From positions 1 to 39,457 of the forward strand of contig JBBQCI010000030.1 in assembly GCA_038318565.1 (NCBI GenBank): 39,457 nucleotides of DNA, read 5' to 3'. Position 1 is the first letter of the stretch. Every line of letters begins with the position of its first letter. The stretch comes from UBA11346 sp038318565 (lineage in GTDB: Bacteria; Planctomycetota; UBA11346). This document shows, one piece after another, positions 1 to 6,016 of this stretch. The position numbers were made by a program, and so were the translations under genes. The notes beneath the pieces are model-generated. The model worked only from the letters and a program-made list of their open reading frames with translations, did not search any database and was not told the origin of the DNA.

Positions 1-135
1 CGACGACCGGTATTTCCGAGTGGCCGAATTCCAGAGCCGGTAGCGCCAGCGTTTGCCCTCCCGGTGACCCTTGATTTCCCACTGATCTTGGATGACGACA
101 CCATCGCGTTTGCGGGTGGACAAGGTCTTGGTCAT
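1..135 (-). CDS. Probable site-specific integrase (tyrosine recombinase), N-terminus only
   Basis: Forty-five codons read leftwards from an ATG at 133-135 without a stop and leave the window. A strong GGAGG Shine-Dalgarno lies just upstream. The peptide is basic and contains WEIKGHREGKRWRYRLWNS followed by ATRKYRSS. This resembles the N-terminal arm-binding strand region of phage and island integrases, which typically read W-x-V-R-x-Y-D-P-x-T-G-K. The catalytic R-H-R-Y domain would lie outside the window, so the family call rests on the N-terminal pattern plus context. The context is supportive: the gene starts about 130 bp from a tRNA 3' half, the classic arrangement of an integrase beside its attachment site. 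The element it belongs to should extend to the left. Confidence 0.6.
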   Translation of the reverse strand, partial: MTKTLSTRKRDGVVIQDQWEIKGHREGKRWRYRLWNSATRKYRSS

Positions 136-268
136 GGGGCCTCCGGCGATACCCGGAGCATAGTACGGGGCAACAACGGGGCAACAGATACACGAAATAA
201 CGACCGTTGCAAAGCACGTAAAGTCATGGTATTACAAAACAATCTGCCTCATTTACGCCATAGCTAAG

Positions 269-315
269 GCTTGCCATGCTGTAGGTCGTGAGTTCGAGTC
301 TCATCGCCCGCTCCA
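269..315 (+). other. tRNA-Gly(GCC) 3' half: probable attachment (att) site
   Basis: The stretch reads as the 3' part of a tRNA-Gly. It has an anticodon loop TTGCCAT with anticodon GCC at 273-275, a T arm GTGAG-TTCGAGT-CTCAT, the acceptor strand CGCCCGC, a discriminator T and an encoded CCA at 313-315. The matching 5' acceptor strand GCGGGCG is absent upstream. The 5' anticodon stem (AAGGC) also fails to pair fully with the 3' stem (GCTGT), whereas ACAGC would be expected. The tRNA identity therefore starts at about 269, inside the anticodon arm. That is what is left at the distal end of an element integrated into a tRNA gene; the intact tRNA-Gly is expected beyond the left edge of the window. 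Confidence 0.7.
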
Positions 316-320
316 AGAGA

Positions 321-346
321 TAACCCCCTGGGAAACCAGGGGGTTA
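321..346 (+). terminator. Rho-independent terminator of the tRNA-Gly transcript
   Basis: A perfect 11-bp stem (TAACCCCCTGG with its complement) closes a GAAA tetraloop and is followed by TACCTTTT. It sits 5 bp after the tRNA CCA and is probably the original chromosomal terminator of the tRNA-Gly gene. Confidence 0.8.
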
Positions 347-544
347 TACCTTTTGTGGGAACTTGGGGGAAGCCGGTGAAAACGCCCCACTCCCTCTTTC
401 ACTCCCCCACGGTGGTTCAAAGGTAAAGATGAGGGTACCGGCCGGCGGGGATCACCCCTTGCGATCCCAGGTAGCCCGCCGCGTGGGCCTTTTGAAAGGG
501 CGGCAGAGCATCGGCGGTGCCGAAGTTGGGATCGTAGCGCAGAC

Positions 545-1168
545 GGGGGCCTGGGTGCTGCCGCGGGCCTCGCCCAGGCCGCCGACACGCCCATCCATCC
601 GGTGTCGGTCACCGCCAGCGCCTCACAGGGGTCGCGGCCCGGGTCGCTGATCGACGGGGCCGGCCTGTCCCAGGTCAACGGGACTTGGTCCACACCAACG
701 ACAAGTACGCCAGCGAAGGCGCGATGTGGAACAGCAGCTACGAACCTGCTGGCTCAGCTGGTACCGCATACCTCGTGTTCGACCTCGGGGCTACCAAGCA
801 GGTCACCAGCCTGTTGGTGTGGAACTACAACGAGAAGGATTATCAGGGCCGCAGCATCAAGGAAACGGAGGTCTCGGTCTCGGTCTCGGTCTCGGCCGAT
901 GGTAAGGCCTTCACATCAGGGCAAATTCACCCTCAAGCAGGCGTCGGGTCAACCCGGTGAGGCATGCCAAGAGGAGAAGTTCTCAACAGCTGCCGCCAAA
1001 TTCGTTAAGATCATAGCTCTGACCAACTACTCGAATGAGACCCCGGTCAGCTTGTCCGAAGTCGCTGTCCTGGTGGCCGACCCGGCTGCCAGCGACAAGA
1101 TCCTGAAGAAGCACACCCTTATCGCCAGAGGCCACTATGCAAAAGTCATTAATGGCCTCTGGGATTGA
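545..1168 (+). pseudogene. Frameshifted F5/8 type C (discoidin-like) domain protein
   Basis: Three stretches in two frames together give one recognisable domain. About 545-690 reads as a signal-peptide-like tail (GLGAAAGLAQAADTPIHP) and then SVTASASQG. About 688-912 reads HTNDKYASEGAMWNSSY, then AYLVFDLGATKQVTSLLVWNYN. About 913-1168 returns to the first frame with KFTLKQASGQPGEACQEEKF and KFVKIIALTNYSN. The order (W-x-S near the start, V-F-D-L-G, L-x-V-W-N-Y-N, A-K-F-V-K-I near the end) matches secreted F5/8C carbohydrate-binding modules. Two frameshifts, near 688 and 912, break it. A (GTCTCG)4 tract inside the coding region adds extra V-S dipeptides and suggests slippage. The beginning is uncertain and may carry a further frameshift. 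It could be a dead gene left beside the att site or, less likely, an assembly artefact. Confidence 0.65.
871..894 (+). repeat. Hexanucleotide tandem repeat (GTCTCG)4
   Basis: Four perfect copies of GTCTCG lie inside the F5/8C pseudogene and encode repeated V-S pairs. The tract sits close to the second frameshift, so replication slippage is plausible. Confidence 0.85.
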
Positions 1169-1176
1169 GGCGAGGT

Positions 1177-1213
1177 GATGGAGGCCCCAACTATCGTATG
1201 GGGTGCCTCCATC
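1177..1213. terminator. Hairpin after the F5/8C pseudogene
   Basis: GATGGAGGC plus CCCA pairs with TGGGG plus GCCTCCATC around a short loop, with a one-base bulge. It starts 8 bp after the pseudogene stop. No T tract follows, so the terminator role is inferred from shape and place. Confidence 0.5.
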
Positions 1214-1286
1214 GCTGCGTAGGGCGGATTGGTTGCTGATCAGCGTGTGGCGCTGTAGATCATCCGCGAGACGCTGTGCCTGTCGT

Positions 1287-1412
1287 TCAGTGCTTGTTGT
1301 GGCCGGGTGCGTTCCCGGAGTTGCCGGGCGAGCCGTCACGGACAACTCCGCAACCGGCGGCTACGAGGGCTAGGAAGGCGAGGATAGCGAAGATAGCGAA
1401 GGTCAGGCGCAT
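1287..1412 (-). CDS. Small lipoprotein of unknown function (41 aa)
   Basis: The peptide starts MRLTFAIFAILAFLALVAAGC: a short positive start, a hydrophobic core and a lipobox (V-A-A-G-C) with the lipidated Cys near residue 21. About 20 mature residues rich in G, N and P follow. A CGGAG Shine-Dalgarno lies about 7 nt before the ATG at 1410-1412; the longer in-frame ORF upstream adds only a non-signal leader. Tiny lipoproteins of this kind are common and poorly conserved, and no function can be given. No gene was recognised in the roughly 250 bp between it and the next upstream gene on the same strand. Confidence 0.6.
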   Translation of the reverse strand: MRLTFAIFAILAFLALVAAGCGVVRDGSPGNSGNAPGHNKH

Positions 1413-1663
1413 AGGGGCTCCGTGGCAAACCAGGCTCCGCGAGTTTGCCTCCCTGGCAAGGATGGCCTTGGGGAATGCTACCGCCCACGCCACGCTCTGG
1501 CCATGAGGAGCAGAACGGGCACGCGATCTCAAGCTGGTCGGCGAGATCCTGGCGGCGCTGTAGAGGTTCTGCGAAAGCGCGGCGTAGGGGTTGGCGGGTC
1601 GAACGAACGGACCAGACGTGTACTGCGCGCAGTTCGACGTGCACCTGGAGGTGGTGACCCTGG

Positions 1664-2269
1664 CTAGCGGTTCGCCAGCGGCGGGTCGAATACGAACACC
1701 CGCAACTCGCGCCAGCCCTGGCTGCCGCCGAAGTCGCGTGCTGAGGATTCATGGCGGAAGCGCAGATCTATATGCAGGATGCCGCTCGCGTTGGTGCGTC
1801 TACGGATGGCGCCACCGCAGTCGTCGACTGCGAAGGTTCGGTCAGCAGGGCTGCCGCTCCGGTCGAGGTAGCCCTGGCCGGCCGGGATGAACACCCGGGT
1901 TGCATAGGGCCAGATCGGCCGGCCGCCGGGAAGCAGTGGAACCGCGATACCGTAGGGGACACGGCGTACATCGGTTCTGCCATCTGCGGTGATCCAGCGC
2001 CAGCGTTCACCCTTGCTCTGGTGGTAGGTGCCGTCAAGGGCGTCGTGCGGTGAGTAAGCAGTGGCGCGAACGGTCAGCCAGTGGCCGGCCGGTTCCGGCG
2101 CCGGCGCCGGCGCCGGACGCGCGGCCTGCTCGCGGAGAAAACCCGCCTCGATAGCGGTGAACAGCCCGCCGATTTCAGGTATCAACACAGTCGTCTCGCT
2201 TGCGGCGGCGGCGCCGATGACGATCAGACCAAGCAGTCCCAATCTGATTCCTCTGCGGTGGTTTTTCAT
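1664..2269 (-). CDS. 3D domain-containing exported protein
   Basis: This 201-aa protein has one N-terminal hydrophobic segment (about residues 9-25, signal or anchor), a proline-alanine linker (51-61) encoded by a GC-rich GGCGCC repeat, and a C-terminal double-psi beta-barrel of the 3D family. Family marks are V-R-A-T-A-Y-S-P (67-74), F-A-V-D-D-C-G-G (146-153) and H-I-D-L (166-169), which supply the three aspartates. The usual D-T-G-G is D-C-G-G here. 3D domains share their fold with the catalytic core of MltA-type lytic transglycosylases and occur in cell-wall-acting proteins, so a role on peptidoglycan is likely but not shown. It is transcribed alone, with no clear Shine-Dalgarno. Confidence 0.8.
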   Translation of the reverse strand: MKNHRRGIRLGLLGLIVIGAAAASETTVLIPEIGGLFTAIEAGFLREQAARPAPAPAPEPAGHWLTVRATAYSPHDALDGTYHQSKGERWRWITADGRTDVRRVPYGIAVPLLPGGRPIWPYATRVFIPAGQGYLDRSGSPADRTFAVDDCGGAIRRRTNASGILHIDLRFRHESSARDFGGSQGWRELRVFVFDPPLANR

Positions 2270-2380
2270 GCTGGGAAGGTGGTCATTACGGTTCCTGATC
2301 CTATGGGGTGATCACCCCTGGTGCCGGCGCCAGGACCATGCTAGTTGACCACCACCAAAGGTCCTGGGTCAATTACATCT

Positions 2381-2428
2381 AACCTCATCGCACCACTGTG
2401 TCTCCGCGCATCCTGTCTTTCGACATGC
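2381..2428 (+). repeat. Dispersed 48-bp repeat, copy A
   Basis: It aligns without gaps to 17,774-17,821, with 40 of 48 identical positions by my count, starting AACCTCATCGC and ending in ATGC. Both copies are intergenic. The related stretch at 17,691-17,821 also carries an inverted arm; none was seen here. Confidence 0.65.
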
Positions 2429-2751
2429 GGGATTAAGGATTAGCGTGCGGCCGGTAGGTGCACCATGCGCCGAACCACCGGCGACCACCACCACCGTTCC
2501 CCGCGTCGACCTATCACCATTGGGATCCGTCTGTCGAAGTGGCCAGCGCTGCAGGAGCCCGTCGGTAAGCTCAAGCGGGGCAATAATGGCGTGGCCTTGG
2601 CCGGGTTGTCGGGCAGCTGCGTCACCGAAGTGCCAGCCGCCGCCTCCTCCTGGATTTGTCGAGCCTGCAGTCCGGCGGTGGTGTGGGGCGAACCACTCTT
2701 GACCAGCCTAGCCTGGGCGACCGGTTCGGCATCGCAAGGCGACTGGACATG

Positions 2752-2782
2752 CAGCGACCTGCGGCATGGCCGCAGGTCGCTG
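2752..2782. terminator. Perfect 14-bp hairpin downstream of the DUF4142 gene
   Basis: CAGCGACCTGCGGC pairs perfectly with its complement around an ATG loop, 63 bp beyond the stop of the minus-strand DUF4142 gene. There is no T tract on either side, so it is terminator-like or a palindromic element. Confidence 0.5.
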
Positions 2783-2845
2783 ATCCCGCCATCGCAGGTG
2801 CCGGCCCGCGATCGGACCTGGCGTCTCAATCCTCAATCCTCGCCT

Positions 2846-3412
2846 TCAGTACTTCTTCTCCAGCTGCTTGGCCTCGGCGAGATGACTCTTCAGGGTCGGG
2901 AGCATCTTGACGGCGAAGGCGCGGACGTCGGCATCTTTGGCATCGTCGCTGGCATCATCGAACAGGTCCACCGCGTCGTCGTGGGCGTCGATCTGGCACT
3001 CCATATACGCTTCTGGGAAATCCTTGTCTTTCTTGGCACCAAGTTCCTGCCCTTTTTTCTGCAGATCCTCATTCAGTGCTGTAGGCACGCTGACACCCTT
3101 GCTTTTAGCGAGGGTCTCCAACTCGCCACGGGCGGCCTTGTGCTCGCTGATCATCTTCTCGGCGAAGGCCCTGTCGTCAGCCGGGAGGTTGCGCTTCAGC
3201 GCCATCTCCGACATGGAGATCTCGCCGAGGTTGCAGAGAGCGGCCTTACGCAGGAAGCGGGCGTCCCACTTCTCGAGCGAGCCGTTACTGACGTTCTCGG
3301 CGGCCTTGGTTGTGGTTGTGGTTGTAATTGTGTCGGCGGCAGTCGCCTGGGTGACAGGGAGGGCCAGCAGGCCGGCAAGTAGGATGGCGCAGGAAGGGAT
3401 GATCGTGGTCAT
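2846..3412 (-). CDS. DUF4142 family exported protein
   Basis: This 188-aa protein has a signal peptide (residues 1-25, MTTIIPSCAILLAGLLALPV then TQATAA), a threonine-rich spacer and a helical DUF4142 domain. The domain shows the usual spacing: D-A-R-F-L-R-K-A-A near residue 50, N-L-G-E-I-S-M-S-E-M-A-L-K-R, then A-F-A-E-K-M-I-S-E-H, and near the end A-F-A-V-K-M-L-P-T-L-K-S-H. DUF4142 is a ferritin-like, mostly periplasmic helical family without a firm biochemical role. The start at 3412 is chosen because it opens the signal peptide and has AAGGAC about 5 nt upstream; the longer frame upstream lacks coding character. It stands alone. Confidence 0.85.
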   Translation of the reverse strand: MTTIIPSCAILLAGLLALPVTQATAADTITTTTTTKAAENVSNGSLEKWDARFLRKAALCNLGEISMSEMALKRNLPADDRAFAEKMISEHKAARGELETLAKSKGVSVPTALNEDLQKKGQELGAKKDKDFPEAYMECQIDAHDDAVDLFDDASDDAKDADVRAFAVKMLPTLKSHLAEAKQLEKKY

Positions 3413-3689
3413 GGGATGTCCTTGTTCGTGGTTGGGAGGCGCTGCCTCAGGCTCAGACCATTGCACATACTGTGCCAAGTCCGAATACTGGTGTGGGCAC
3501 GATATTCCCTGCATTGCACCTGAATGGAGTCCAGCAGCGATGCAGTATGCAGTAATTGCTCTGCCGCGGTCGATAATTCCGAGACCATGGGCTTCACCAA
3601 AGGCGGCCGGGACCTGTCCCAGCCATTTCGTTCTGCGGCATTCGCCATCGGCCTGCACTCCACATTGCACGACGCGACGGCGATAATGA

Positions 3690-3877
3690 TGCAGGCTGGA
3701 TCTGGATTCGTGTTGGTCGAGGTGTCGCGGCGACGTCGCGGGCGGCCTGACCGTCATCGTCGGGTGGTGGTCGACCTGCGCGATGGCACGCGGCTGGGAT
3801 TCTCATCGAGCAGTTCCCCGGTCGTGGTGCGGGCCGTTGTCGAGGCGGTCTTGGGACTGGAGCGTCGGCGATGCTGA
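3690..3877 (+). pseudogene. IS66 TnpA-like accessory protein, C-terminal fragment
   Basis: The frame ending at 3877 reads GFVLVEVS, then a basic run, then V-V-V-D-L-R-D-G-T-R-L-G-F and V-V-R-A-V-V-E-A-V-L. This is the pattern of the C-terminal strand-helix of IS66 OrfA (V-x-L-x-D-G-x-x-x-x-V ... V-x-x-L-L-x-x-L). The preceding residues do not look like the N-terminal HTH of the family, so the gene is 5'-truncated. Its stop overlaps the tnpB start by 7 nt, as in intact IS66 elements. Confidence 0.6.
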
Positions 3878-4221
3878 GCTTCTCATCATCGCGACGGATC
3901 TTTCTGGCGCGGTCGGCCACCGACATGCGCCGGAGCATCGACACGCTGGCGTCGATAGTACTCGGCGAACTGGATGGCGATCCGCGTAGTGGTGACGGCT
4001 TCGTGTTCATCGGCCGGGATCGGCGGCGTCTCAAGGTCCTGGTCTGGAATGAGGGTGGCTATTGGCTCTGTGCCCGGCGACTCGATGCCGGCACCTTCGG
4101 TCTGCCGCCGCTCGACGATCCGACGTCGACGCGGGTGGAGCTCTCTCCAGCGCGGATGCACCTGCTGCTGGCAGGCATCGGTGTCCGATCCGCACGCTAT
4201 CGCAAGCGAGTCTTGCGCTGA
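3871..4221 (+). CDS. tnpB: IS66 family accessory protein TnpB
   Basis: This 116-aa protein matches the family's usual length. It starts MLSFSSSRRIFLARSATDMR, then R-S-I-D-T-L-A-S-I-V, D-P-R-S-G-D-G-F-V-F-I-G, R-L-K-V-L-V-W-N-E-G-G-Y-W-L and R-R-L-D-A-G-T-F-G-L-P. This corresponds block by block to IS66 OrfB, including T-D-M-R-x-x-x-D-x-L and K-x-L-x-W-x-x-x-G. TnpB is required for transposition of IS66 elements, but its biochemical role is unclear. The reading frame is intact although both partners are broken, so the loss is recent or the frame survived by chance. Confidence 0.85.
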   Translation: MLSFSSSRRIFLARSATDMRRSIDTLASIVLGELDGDPRSGDGFVFIGRDRRRLKVLVWNEGGYWLCARRLDAGTFGLPPLDDPTSTRVELSPARMHLLLAGIGVRSARYRKRVLR

Positions 4222-4236
4222 ACGCATACGGTGCTG

Positions 4237-4440
4237 ATGTCGGGTGACACGCATCGAATCGTCTGGTATAACCTGCGCATCGTGATCGACGACCGCGAAA
4301 AGCTTCGAGCCGAAAATGTGCGCCTGACGGCAGAGGTTGCCCGTCAGGCAACGGTGATTGCCAGCCAGGTGATGCTTCGAGGTCGCTTCGGCCGCTCTAC
4401 CGAGAAGCTCCTCAACATTCCCGAGACGGACAACGCTGGG
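4237..4440 (+). pseudogene. IS66 transposase (TnpC), N-terminal fragment
   Basis: The frame reads D-D-R-E-K-L-R-A-E-N-V-R-L-T-A-E-V-A-R-Q, then G-R-F-G-R-S-T-E-K-L-L. This is the leucine-zipper start and the R-F-G-R-S-x-E-K signature found at the N-terminus of IS66 transposases. A GTG at 4231 or the ATG at 4237 could start it. After about residue 65 the frame runs into the antisense of uxaC, so the zinc-finger and DDE domains are lost. Confidence 0.75.
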
Positions 4441-5922
4441 CTATCTCTTTTTCTTGCTAAGCTTTTCGCGACCTTCGGTCCACAGTTCTGGCTCGGATGG
4501 CAGGCCAAAATCGAAGTAGCCAGCAGCGTTTCGGTAACACACGTCCTTGACCATATCGCCGACCAACTTGAGGTCGCGGGGAATCAGGCCGTTCTCGATG
4601 TCTTGGCCGAGCATGTTGCACAAGGTGCGGCGGAAATACTCGTGCCGGCTGTAGCTTAGGAAACTACGGCTGTCGGTCAGCATGCCGACGAAGCGAGACA
4701 GCAGACCGAGATTGGACAGCGCATTGATCTGCTTCTCCATGCCGTCCTTCTGATCGAGGAACCACCACGCCGAGCCGAATTGCATTTTGCCAGGGACGCT
4801 TCCGTCCTGAAAATTTCCGAGCATGGTGCCGAGCACTTCGTTGTCGCGCGGATTGATGTTGTAGAGGATAGTCTTGGTCAACTGATCGGTCTGGTCCAGG
4901 CGGTCGAGCAACTTGGCCAGCGGTTTGGCAAAGTTGGCGTCCCCGATCGAATCGAAGCCAGTATCAGGCCCGAGCAGTTTCATCATGCGTGAACTGTTGT
5001 TCCGGATTGGACCGATATGGTATTGCTGAACCCAGCCGCGGGCATGATCCATGCGACCCCATTCGACCAGGATCCAGCTCTTGAAGATGGCGGCGTCTTC
5101 TGGTGTGACCTGTCTGCCGTCGCGAGTCTTGGCGAAGATCTGGCGCACCTGCGATTCAGTGTAGTCCTCTCCGTAGACCGTCTCCAGGCCGTGGTCTGAC
5201 AGGCGGCATCCGGCGGCATGGAAGGCATCGTGGCGACGGCGCAGGGCGACGAGGTAGGCGTCCAGATCCTTGACGTCGGTATTCGATGATGCCCCCAGTC
5301 GGTCGAGCCAGGCGTTGAAGGCTGCCGGATCCTCGACCATCATGCCCTTGTCAGGGCGCCAGGTTGGACGCATCTGGACATGCCAGCCGCTACGCGCGAC
5401 CTTCTTGTGGTGGGCGAGGTCGTCGCATGGATCATCGGTGGTGCAGACGACGGCGACCTGCCATTGCTCCATGATGCCGCGTGCCGTGTAGCCGGGTTCG
5501 TCGAGGCGTTCGTTGCATTCCTCCCAGACCGCGGCGGCGGTAGTGGCGTCGAGCAGGCGGTCGCCGATACGGAACGGCCGCTTTAATTCAATGTGGGTCC
5601 AGTGGTAGAGGGGGTTGCGCAGACATTTTGGCACCGTCTCTGACCAGGCGAGGAACTTCTCCCAGTCGTTGGCGTCACCGGTGATGAATCGTTCAGGAAC
5701 GCCGTTCGAACGCATGGCGCGCCATTTGTAATGATCACCAGCCAGCCAGACCTCGCTCATATTGCGGAATTTGCGGTCCTCAGCCACGTCCTTGGGCGGC
5801 AGGTGGCAGTGGTAGTCTATGATCGGCAGGTCGCGCGCGTAGTCATGGTACAGTTCCTCGGCCGCCTCGGAGTGCAGCAGGAAGTTCTTACCAATGAACA
5901 GGTCTTTGCGCTTTTTGGCCAT
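4441..5922 (-). CDS. uxaC: Uronate isomerase (glucuronate/galacturonate isomerase)
   Basis: This 493-aa protein is of family length. It converts D-glucuronate to D-fructuronate and D-galacturonate to D-tagaturonate in the cytosol, the first step of uronic acid breakdown. It is an amidohydrolase-fold enzyme. Visible marks are I-I-D-Y-H-C-H-L-P-P near residue 35 (the metal-site H-x-H), T-T-D-D-P-C-D in the middle, and M-L-T-D-S-R-S-F-L-S-Y-S-R-H-E-Y-F-R-R near the C-terminus (family T-D-S-R-S-x-x-S-Y-x-R-H-x-Y-F-R-R). The start at 5922 (MAKKRKDLF) has a CCGGAGG site 5 nt upstream; the longer frame adds a non-homologous leader. The C-terminus carries a Lys-rich tail of about 15 residues ending next to the IS66 remnant. 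No other uronate genes are adjacent. Confidence 0.95.
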   Translation of the reverse strand: MAKKRKDLFIGKNFLLHSEAAEELYHDYARDLPIIDYHCHLPPKDVAEDRKFRNMSEVWLAGDHYKWRAMRSNGVPERFITGDANDWEKFLAWSETVPKCLRNPLYHWTHIELKRPFRIGDRLLDATTAAAVWEECNERLDEPGYTARGIMEQWQVAVVCTTDDPCDDLAHHKKVARSGWHVQMRPTWRPDKGMMVEDPAAFNAWLDRLGASSNTDVKDLDAYLVALRRRHDAFHAAGCRLSDHGLETVYGEDYTESQVRQIFAKTRDGRQVTPEDAAIFKSWILVEWGRMDHARGWVQQYHIGPIRNNSSRMMKLLGPDTGFDSIGDANFAKPLAKLLDRLDQTDQLTKTILYNINPRDNEVLGTMLGNFQDGSVPGKMQFGSAWWFLDQKDGMEKQINALSNLGLLSRFVGMLTDSRSFLSYSRHEYFRRTLCNMLGQDIENGLIPRDLKLVGDMVKDVCYRNAAGYFDFGLPSEPELWTEGREKLSKKKR

Positions 5923-6016
5923 ATCGCCTCCGGAGGTGCCGGTGTTTTGCTCCGCAATATGGCGCCGCAAGGGGGTGAGACTGGCGTCTCCACGCGACCT
6001 CCTACCCTGCTCGTCC

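Larger units (their letters stand above)
2270..2845. other. Intergenic region without a recognised gene
   Basis: This 576-bp stretch between the 3D-domain gene and the DUF4142 gene holds a palindrome GGGGTGATCACCCC near 2305, one copy of a dispersed repeat (2381-2428) and a strong hairpin (2752-2782). Open frames on both strands (for example 2440-2829 minus) have low-complexity translations with no known motif or convincing ribosome site, so I do not call a gene. Confidence 0.6.
3690..4440 (+). mobile_element. IS66-family remnant, truncated at both ends
   Basis: In order it holds the C-terminus of a TnpA-like protein, a full-length TnpB and the first 60-70 codons of a TnpC-type transposase. 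This is the canonical IS66 gene order with the usual tnpA-tnpB overlap. The N-terminal TnpA helix-turn-helix and the whole DDE catalytic part of TnpC are missing, so it cannot move itself. The left boundary (about 3690) is approximate, and no terminal inverted repeats were found. The right boundary falls at or just before the uxaC stop codon at 4441. Confidence 0.75.

Noticed and set aside
1413..1663. Possible gene between the small lipoprotein and the 3D-domain gene
   Set aside because: A plus-strand stretch (DLKLVGEILAAL) looks coding but is cut by stops and matches nothing known to me.
2752..2782. Repeat unit of a CRISPR array
   Set aside because: It is a single palindrome without repeated copies or spacers; no CRISPR array was seen in the window.
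2465..3382. Long plus-strand open frame over the DUF4142 region (305 codons)
   Set aside because: Antisense to a gene with signal peptide and family motifs; its own translation has no motif.
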